The notes beneath the pieces were generated by a model. That model was not told the DNA's origin. It worked only from the letters and a program-made list of their open reading frames with translations, and ran no database searches. A stretch of DNA of 64,000 bases from Phanerodontia chrysosporium. Taxonomy: Eukaryota > Basidiomycota > Agaricomycetes > Polyporales > Phanerochaetaceae. The stretch lies in NCBI GenBank assembly GCA_001910725.1, contig MJGA01000003.1:620001-684000 (forward strand). Direction: 5' to 3'. A program made the translations under genes and the position numbers. Shown here piece after piece: positions 56,649 through 64,000 of this stretch; the first letter of the stretch is position 1, and each line of letters begins with the position of its first letter.

Positions 56649-58122
56649 TTACGCCCATTCTCCTTCCAACGGCTCTGCGGGTATCTTCTGGGCATCAATG
56701 GCAAGTTCCTTCAAGACTTGGTCGATTGACTCCTTGGACTCCTTCTGTTCAATCTCTTTCAACGCTGGAAGCGACAGAATCAGTGTGATACCGGCAGCAA
56801 AATCTGGTGAGGCTCACTTTCTCCCCGTCCCTCCTGCAAGCTCGTCTCCAAACCCTCTTCTCCACTCCTGGCGGCGATAAGCAACAGCTCAGCACCCTCA
56901 TAGTCCAGCATCTCGATCCTCTCCACAGACGCGAACCGCAGCCCGAAGCTCTCCCTGCCCTTCTCGCCGCCGGCGCCAAAGACCTCCTTCATGATGTCCT
57001 GCGAGAACTCTGCCTTCCGGTTTCCAGCGAGCCCGACGTTGAAGCCTGCGGTGTTCGGCGCCTCGGGATTCTTGACCTGGATGACGAAGGACGACGCTGG
57101 GTGGATGCCCAGCGCCTCCTGGACCTCGCCAAAGTTCTCTGGGGCGGGTGCGAGAGGTGGTACCCCAGATGCGTCTCGCGCGACGACGGGGTGCGGCCCT
57201 GGCTGTTCACGATGGCATATGCACCGCGCGCCGCAAGTCGCGCCGGCCCTGGTGGCGAGTGCCTGCGCGACATCAGTCACCAATCCCGGAAAACGGAGCT
57301 TCACGCACGGACCCCTCGTCTTCGTCTCGTACTCCTTCCCGCCGAGCCCCTCCTGGAGCTTCTGCAGGTCCTCCCCAACGGTGACCACCGACGCCCAGAA
57401 CGTGCCCTTCCTCCCGCGCGCCTCCTCGGGGTCCGGGAGCTGCTTCTTCCGACGACGATGAGCCGGAAGCGCTTCCGCTTCTCGCCCGTCGTCGCGGGCG
57501 CGGGCACGGCGTCCGCGCCCTCCTGCACGAGCTGCATCTCGCCCTCGCCGGCGTCCGCGCTGACGTCGCCCTGTTCCGCACTGCTGAACTCGGGCGGGCG
57601 CGGCACGAGCAGTATGTGGAAGCGTTGGACGTCGTCGACGCTCTGCACGTCCTCGACCTCGACCTTTGGCCGGTAGAAGAAGTAGATGTGTCCGCGCTCG
57701 ATCGTCCCTGACACCCGTCTCAGCCCCCCACCCAAGATCACAGACCCTCGCAAAAGGCGTGACGCACCGCTCTGGTAGGCATGCCTCGCGGGTGGTCCCC
57801 CTGAGCCGCCGGGACAGCCTCGTTCTCCTTGTCCTCGCCACCAGCTTCGGCCTCAGCGCGCTCCTCCTTCAGCCGTTTCTCCGGCGGCGGCTGCCCGCGC
57901 TGTCGTCCTGCGCGGGCGGCGCGTCGGCGTCGTCGTCGTCGTCCGCCTTGCGCTTGCTCCCGACCGCAGGCGGCGCGCGTCGTCGCCGTCGTGCTGCGGC
58001 GCCCCTGTCTTCTGCCGCTTGCTCGCGGGCTTCTTGCGCGAGGGCGGCTTCGCGGCGGCGGCGGGGGCCTTTGTCGGCGACGACGGCGGCTTGCCCGACG
58101 CCTGGCTGCGTGTCGTCGGCAT
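56649..58122 (-). CDS. Conserved fungal protein (often labelled BTB domain transcription factor)
   Basis: Matches a fungal family named for a BTB domain that I cannot see in it. N-terminus MPTTRSQASGKPPSSPTK, then a Lys/Asp-rich disordered region. Core: RHAYQSGTIERGHIYFFYRPKVEVEDVQSVDDVQRFHILLVPRP, FRLIVVGKKQLPDPEEARGRKGTFWASVVTVGEDLQKLQ, ETKTRG, GAYAIVNSQGRTPSSRETHLGYHLSHP, FGEVQEALGIHPASSFVIQVKNPEAP and FGLRFASVERIEMLDYEGAELLLIAARSGEEGLETSL. Ends EPLEGEWA at 56649. At least five one-base additions are needed for a continuous frame: ~57142 (C), ~57450, ~57811, ~57882 and ~57970. Three exons. Function unknown. Confidence 0.72.
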
Positions 58123-58478
58123 CGTCGATGAGAAAGTTGGAGACGGTGTTAGAAAGATGGTGTGTGGTCTCGTGTGCGGTCTTGGTTGAAACGGAAGTCA
58201 CGTCCGCGAACGCGCGCGAGCACGGGCGGGGGTATATAGAGGGCCCTCCGGCGCATGACGTCACACGTGGCCTGGACGCCCAGCTGCGAGGATGATTGCC
58301 GCCACACTGTGGCGTATGTGCAGTTCTCGTGGCACACGTATGGACTCCTCCAATAAACGAGGATTAGAGTACATTGCATTTTGTACAACGCGGGGATACT
58401 ATACACATGCATAACAGCAAAGACGAAGAAACAAGAAACTAACTGCACATCATAAAGCAGGGGAACAACCGTCTATGT
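58123..58478. other. Intergenic region between PacC stop and the unknown gene
   Basis: 356 nt upstream of the unknown gene. It contains a TATATA at ~58232, ~110 nt before that start. No gene. Confidence 0.45.
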
Positions 58479-61152
58479 TCAAGCCACACTCATCTCCACA
58501 TCGCGACTCGCCTCCTCGTCCAGCTGCCGCTTCGCAGCGCCAGCCTCAGCGACCGGCGGCGGCGTGCCAAAGCGGCGGCGATACTCCGCGTTGATCGCGA
58601 CGAGCATGTTGCGGAGGAGCTCCGCGTGCTGGCGGCGCTGCGCCTCGGACACGGGCTGTGCGTGCCATTGAGCGCGAGCCCGCCGACGCCGCGCGCGAGG
58701 CGCTCCTCGGTGTAGTGCGTGAGCGCGCGTGCATGCGCCGCGGCGGGCGCGAGCGCGCGGATCGGCGGGAGCGTCGGGGGCGGGGTCGGCGTCGACCGCT
58801 CGCTCGAGCGCGACCTGCGCTCGTCCTCGCCGTCGGTGTCGTCGTGCTCCTGCGAACCCTCGCGTTCTTGCCGCGGCGGTGGCGACAGCGTGGAGGCGCG
58901 CGACATCGGCGAGTCGGACGGCGTCGGCGATGGGGAGCGGAACTTGCGAGAGATCGGCGGAAGCTTGTACTTTTCGTCGCCATCCTTGAGCAAGTGCGAG
59001 TACAGCGAGTCGCGTCTTGCGCAGTGTCGGCGACGACGAGCGGGAGCTCGAGCCCGAGCTGGACGCAGAAATCTGGGACGCCGAGTACTCTGAGGTAAGC
59101 TTGAGAGGCCCACGCACGTGAGTAGGGCCCTCCCACTTGGGCTGCACGGGTTCGGGAGGATCGAGAGGAGCTTGGTCGGGCGTATCCTTGCCGCCAGCAT
59201 TGCGGAGGGGCACGATCGTACGCATCGTCCGCTGGGTGTAGTCGACAGGCGCGAGCTGCACAGCTGGCGGTGGTCCACGACCAGGGCGCACATAGTCGAA
59301 CGAGTGTAGGTCCGACAGGTGGGGCGGCGTTGCATTGGGTGGCGTCGACATCGGCGAGTGCGACGACATTGGCGACGCACCGCCAGCTGACGGATCGTAG
59401 CCACCGGGAGAAAGGAAGTGTGTTGGCGTCGGTTGGTGGAAAGCAGCACGAGACGGGTAGTCGTCGCTGAGCGGCGAAAGCGACACACGACGCTGGGCCT
59501 GCTGCGGGATGGAAGCCAGGCGTCTGACCAGCGGGAGCAAAGTCGAGGTCCGAGACCTGCGGGTACAGCCGTTGCCGTACTGCACGGCCTGAAGCGCAGG
59601 GTGTGCGGGCCGAGTGGGATAGGACGTCTGTGGCAAGGGGTTGACAAGACCATGGGGCTGGGCATATCCACTGTCGCCATGATATGAAGAGCCAGATCCT
59701 GGTGCAGTCGGGATACCTGGCATACCCGCAAGACCCATCTGAGCAAGACTCTCGGGGTCAAAGTATGACTGTGGCGATGACGAAAAGTCTTGATGACCCA
59801 TGTTGCGCTGGACAGTGCTGGGCCCAGTGACGTCCCTGCCTAGCGTGATGAGGAACTCGTTGACCGCGGCAAGCTCCTCAGGGCTACGAATGTCGAACGA
59901 CACGGAGCGAGGGTTGAACCCCTGGCCATGCTGTGCGGGCGGGGCAGTCGTATGGCTCAGGGACTGCGAGTGCGAGTGCGCGAGACTGGTGAGGCGCTCG
60001 GCCATGTCTATGGAGGACATGTGAATGGGCTGTAGGCAGCGTCAGATGAGAGGGACTCACGAGGATCATACGACGGATTCACCCTTCGCTTCTTCACATC
60101 GGTGAAGAACTCATCGTAGTCGTAGCCTCGCTTTGAGCCCACTCCGCTGACAGGGCCGGAGCTGCCGTCCGGCCGGAGGACCTCCCACGAAGGCTGGATG
60201 CGGTATGGGTCATGAGGTTCCGGCGCATGGTAGTGGATGGAAGAGTGTTGGAGCTCTGGCGATGGCGTCGGCAACACACCAAAGTCTGTCCGTCGAGTGA
60301 GGGGTTGTAATATATTTGGCGTATAGCGACATACCGGAAGAGCTCTCTGAAAGCGAGACCGAACTGGACTTGGCTCGGACGGAGGGGACTTGCAGCTTGC
60401 CAGCGTTATTGGTGGAGTGCTGGACAAGCTTTGTCTTTGCAGCCATGATGTCCACTTTTGCCGATACAGACTCTCCCCTCACACGGGAAGAAAAGACGGG
60501 GTCGGCGACGGTGATGGCTTTCGAGTGCTTGTGCTGCGCATGGTGCTCCTCGGTGTGGATCTTTTCATGCTTCTTGAGGTCTTGTGGACGCTTGAAGGGC
60601 TTGTTGCAGACCTCGCAGACGTGGGGCTTGAGGGGAGTGTGCACTAGTAAAGATATCATGAAGGCCTGCTCGTGGGGCGTGCAAAGGCTACACACCTCGG
60701 AGATGGCTTGTTATGTGGTCACGCTTTGCGCAGGTGGTGTTGCAGTCCTTCCACTTGCAGGTGAGGCAGAGGTTGCCTGTGCTTTTGCGGCCAATGTGAT
60801 CGTTGCAGAGATGGTTGTAGAGGGCCTCGGGATCGGGCATGACCTTGTCGCAGTCGACCCATTGGCAGCGGTGGCCGTCGTCGGAGGCGGGTTTCTTGGG
60901 TGGGGGACGAGTGTCCGAGGGGGCGGCGTCGGTCTCCTGAGGGGCAGCCGGCGGGGTGTTGGTGGATGGAGACGGGGAGCGGGGCTCCTGGGGCGGCGGG
61001 GGCGCAGCGGGAGAGGTCATGAGAGAGTCGAAGAGGCGGCGGGCTGGGTCGTCGTGGAGGTCGTCGAAGCGGAGCTGGGGGTAGAGGTTGCGGGCGAGGG
61101 TGTGCTGGAGAGTGCTGAGGGGAACGAGCGAAGGGAAATCACGGCGGTCCAT
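58479..61152 (-). CDS. pacC: pH-response transcription factor PacC/RIM101
   Basis: Zinc-finger regulator of alkaline-pH genes. Three C2H2 fingers, C-x4-C first: [49 protein letters not shown] (across an intron) and [23 protein letters not shown]. Then [32 protein letters not shown], a conserved PacC block, a Pro/Ser-rich middle, [26 protein letters not shown], and the end [22 protein letters not shown]. Start MDRRDFPSL at 61152. Exon breaks near 60695, 60337 and 60060. Anomalies: one-base additions required at ~59010 (KTR to DSLYSHLLK) and ~58654 (NGTHSP to VSEAQRR), and a compound disruption at ~59500-59580. Three TGCCAAG sites lie immediately upstream (61212-61247). Confidence 0.93.
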
Positions 61153-62307
61153 CTGTTTCTTGTATATGGACAGACTCCGTCCGGACAGGGACCCATCGAG
61201 ATTGTCTTGCGCTTGGCACTCTCTTGGCACGCTCTTAAGTCTTGGCACTTGCCAGACGCCCGAGGCCGTCGGTGACGCTGTCACACTCCCGCTGTGGATT
61301 CTTTTCCCACGGCTGGCCAGAAATAACCCTGGTCGCCCGACGAGATTTCCCGACGTCGACAACAGCCGCGAACATGCTCCTGCACTGCCGGCCCCAGCGA
61401 GCTATTTCAGGCCCTGCTCAGGCCGCCGCCGACGCTCGACCTCCGTTCACGCGACCGCGCCTGCATGCGAGCAAAGCCCAAAAATACACCGCCGCCAGCC
61501 AATCCAGCAGGTGCTGTACCATGCCTATCGCAGCGGCCGCGTTCGACTTCTCACCACACGCAGCGGTGCTTCTGAGAAGGCCACGTAGGGTGGGTTTCGT
61601 CCAGCCGGACGCCGTGCTGTGGTGCCCGGCCGGGGCGGATGGGTCTGTCACGCCTGCCAGTGACACGACTTGGCCCGCGATCAGCCAAGCAAGGCCCAGC
61701 CGTCGTCCAAGCCTCTGCGGGTGCTGCCTGCCCTTGGCACCTCTGAGCAGCGACTCGGCCCAGGACGTGACGTCGGGCGCCCGCAGTCCTCGGCCGTCGC
61801 TGCGGCAACTGCTCCCAGAGGCTAGCACGCATCTAAACATCTCCACACGACGTTCGCGCCCAGCGGCAGCACCCTGCGTGTCCGCCCACCCGCACCGTCG
61901 GGCCTGCTCAATCACGCTGGTGAGAACCGCCGCCCTCTTCCCCGGCGGTGCGCGTGTCAGATTTTAATGGTCCGCGACCGCTTCGCGAGTTCGCCTTGCG
62001 AACGCGGCTGCTCGATCCAGCCATGACGCCACGAAGAGACGTCGAGGCGGCCAAGCTTCCCTGGGCTCCCGTGGGCACACAAGCCCGACAAGACACTCAG
62101 GCCTCGCTCCGACGCAGCGGTCCACCGCTGAGTAAGTCCGTCCCAATGCGCAGCGCCTGCGTCGCGAGGCCAGAGGGACACACTCCCCAATGGAGATGCT
62201 CCCATGCCAGCACCGTGCAAAAATAGCTGGTATACAGTAACGTACAAATCTAAAAGTACAGACACATCGCAGCAACGAGAAAATGTCCCCTGGAGAGCAC
62301 CCGCACA
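61153..62307. promoter_or_regulatory. Long upstream region of pacC
   Basis: 1.15 kb, GC-rich, with overlapping open frames on both strands (plus 61242-61967, minus 61418-61915) that show no domain or credible splicing. It contains several GCCAAG PacC consensus hexamers (three proximal; others near 61669, 61685, 61734 and 62050). Confidence 0.5.
61212..61247 (-). promoter_or_regulatory. Three tandem PacC sites (TGCCAAG) upstream of pacC
   Basis: On the gene's strand TGCCAAG occurs at 61218-61212, 61229-61223 and 61247-61241, 60-95 nt before the start codon. GCCARG, with a preceding T preferred, is the established PacC binding consensus. The tight cluster suggests autoregulation. Confidence 0.6.
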
Positions 62308-64000
62308 TCACCGCTTCAACGTCAGCTTGATTTTCGGCGCGGACGGCGTCGCCGGCACGTCCTCGTCCTCGTCGCCCACGTCGTCGTCTGCGTCCGCCGC
62401 CGTCACGGGCGGGCTCATCGCCAGCGGCGACGGCCCGTGCGACATCATCGCGTTCGCGGGGTGCAGCCCGCCCGGTGCGCCCGCCGCGAACAGCCCGCCG
62501 CCCGGCGGCGACGTCGCGGGCGGACTCGTCGCGGAGCTCGAGCCTGCCGCCGGCATCGCCGGCGTGCCAGAGTTGAACTCGGCCCAGCGCGGGCACTTGC
62601 GGTTCGTTTCTGCGGGGAGAAAAATATCATCAGCCATTGTCGCAGGGCACGGAGGCTGGAACGCACTCATGTGGCCCATCTGTCCGCAGTGCCCGCAGCG
62701 TCTCTGCAAGAAGACAAGGCCTCGTCAGCCCGCAGGTCGCGTCCAGGCGCGGCCAGGGACTCACCGTCGTGTCTGGCTTTACAGGGCGGTTCAGCTGCAT
62801 CGGCGTGCCGCCCTCCTTGACGATCTTCGCGTTCTTCCGGTGCAGCCGGCGTTCCTGGTTCTTCTTCATTCTGGCAATCTCCTCTTCCAGCCTGGTGCCC
62901 AAGCTGTCAGCCTAGAACCTGTCGACGAGGGCACGCGAGACACGCACCGCTTCTTCATGCGCCTGTCCTTCTCCGCGTCGCCGGTCGGCGCGAGCGCGTC
63001 TGCCGTCGTGTTCTCCTCCTCAAGCGCCTGCCGCTTCTTGACGTACGCGTTGATGACCGCGGCGTCGCGCACGATCTCCGTGCGCCACTCGCCGTTCACC
63101 TTGCGCTTGATGCGCAGGACGCGGCGCTGGTCGGGCCGGGCGTGCCCTCGCGCTGCGGCGCGAGCGACGAGCCCCGGCTGAACGCGGGCGACGTCGGCGC
63201 GTTCTTCTTGCTGTCGTCCTCCTTCTCCTCGTCCGTGAGCTGCGGCTCGTCCTTGCGGCTCAGCGAGTCGTACTGCGCCTTCCAGATGCGCTCGATCTCG
63301 GACTTGTAGATCAGCTGCTGCTCGGCGACGTTGTACCGATGCGCGGACTTCGGACGACTCTCCGCCTCGGCTGCAGATGACAGCGTGCGTCAGCGATCGG
63401 ACAAGGATGACGACAGGAAGGCACTATCGCACGCACCGAGCTTCTGGTCATAGTCCTCGCCCGCCTTCACGAAGATGTCCTTCATCGAGACACGGATGAA
63501 ACTAAACGCTTCTCCACGCCCGGTGGGGTCGCCCTCGCCGTGCAGCCGAAGCATCGCCTTCGCCTGGGTCGCGAACAAAAAGTTCTTTGTCGTGATCCAC
63601 GGCGCGAGCTGCTGTTCGATCGAGAGGTTGCCCTCGTCATCCTCGGCCACTTCGCCGTTGAAGCTGTAGCCAGAGTCCTGGAGGTGACGCTGCCCGACCT
63701 GCATACTCTCGGCGAGAACGACCTGTTCCGGAGTCACCATCTTCAGCATATCAGCGTCGGACGGAATGGTCCAATTGGGTTTTAACCGCCAGAAGCCTTG
63801 GTGTGGACCACGACGATGATACTCCATAAACTCCTGTACGACTAGATGAGTTCGTCATCATCGCTCATAAAAGCTTTTGCCTGACCTTCAACCTCTGACG
63901 CATTTGCAGCTCGTTCTGGTCAGGGAAGTACTTCATCAACCTCGAGATCTTCAATCGCTCCTCCGCACTCTTCTGCAGAAGCTTAAACGCGATGATCTGC
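62308..64000 (-). CDS. TAF1: TFIID subunit TAF1, C-terminal part (5' end outside window)
   Basis: Largest TFIID subunit; the window holds the C-terminal half. Landmarks: RRGPHQGFWRLKPNWTIP, LAPWITTKNFLFATQAKAMLRLHGEGDPTGRGEAFSFIRVSMKDIF (central TAF1 signature), ASARAEAESRPKSAHRY-type helix leading to LIYKSEIERIWKAQYDSLSRKDEPQLTDEE, VLRIKRKVNGEWRTEIVRDAAVINAYVKKRQALEE, RLEEEIARMKKNQERRLHRKNAKIVKEGG and a zinc knuckle CGHCGQMGHMSAFQPPCP, then a Pro/Ser-rich tail ending KIKLTLKR. No bromodomain is seen, as in other fungal TAF1. Anomaly: at ~63134 one extra C is required between REGTPGP and QRRVLRIKR. Several short introns. Confidence 0.93.

Noticed and set aside
61242..61967. 241-codon open frame on the plus strand upstream of pacC, and a 165-codon frame opposite
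   Set aside because: GC-rich sequence gives long chance frames. Composition is Arg/Ser/Pro-rich, there is no domain, and both strands are open at once.
1..64000. tRNA, rRNA, transposon or CRISPR elements
   Set aside because: No B-box-like GGTTCGAATCC with a matching fold was seen in the gaps, and no terminal repeats, transposase motifs or spaced repeats were found by eye.

Overview
This is a stretch of nuclear DNA from a filamentous fungus, almost certainly a basidiomycete and probably an Agaricomycete (polypore-like). The evidence is GC-rich sequence, a gene every ~2 kb on both strands, many 48-82 nt introns with GT(R)NGT donors and CTRAY-like branch sites, and typical fungal genes (isocitrate lyase, PacC, DAL5-type permeases, NTE1, VPS33). 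I see no transposon, CRISPR array, tRNA or rRNA. Gene calls rest on protein motifs and hand-traced splice sites; no database was searched.

Layout. 0-5 kb: 3' end of isocitrate lyase (+), then a large Ser/Pro-rich unknown (-). 5-6.3 kb: gene-poor. 6.3-15.3 kb: GPI-type surface protein (-), ATP23 (-), NTE1 (+), a small dsRNA-binding-domain protein (+). 15.6-25.5 kb: SAM methyltransferase A (-), VPS33 (+), small HMG/YABBY-like protein (+), F-box/LRR protein (-). 25.9-35.4 kb: C1D/LRP1 (-), SF3B5 (+), methyltransferase B (+), WSS1 protease (+), FAM86/EFM3-like methyltransferase (-), Bot1/mS45-like mitochondrial protein (+). 35.6-40.6 kb: tandem pair of DAL5-family permeases (-). 41-47.6 kb: CCT7 (-) and RAD5 (+), head to head. 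47.8-49.7 kb: divergent Zn2Cys6 (-) and bHLH (+) transcription factors. 50-56.5 kb: BSP-family metallopeptidase (+), FCP1 (-), AYR1-like reductase (+), myosin regulatory light chain (+). 56.6-64 kb: conserved fungal protein of unknown role (-), PacC (-), 3' part of TAF1 (-).

Themes. Several genes are arranged head to head over short shared promoters (C1D/SF3B5, EFM3-like/Bot1-like, CCT7/RAD5, Zn2Cys6/bHLH, FCP1/AYR1). RAD5 and WSS1 both belong to DNA-damage tolerance or repair; FCP1, TAF1, SF3B5 and C1D act in transcription and RNA processing.

Two patterns cross gene boundaries. First, very small exons: 5-nt and 3-nt exons in tandem that build the RAD5 Walker A motif, a 6-nt exon in WSS1, a coding first exon in SF3B5 that is only the ATG, and 12- and 14-nt exons in RAD5 and NTE1. 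Second, at least fifteen places where a conserved frame is kept only if one extra base is supplied, nearly always a G or C in a short homopolymer. These are all deletions, are spread over unrelated housekeeping genes, and cluster in the most GC-rich parts, so I read them as probable consensus errors rather than true pseudogenes. A third point is an array of TGCCAAG sites just upstream of the PacC gene, which suggests autoregulation.
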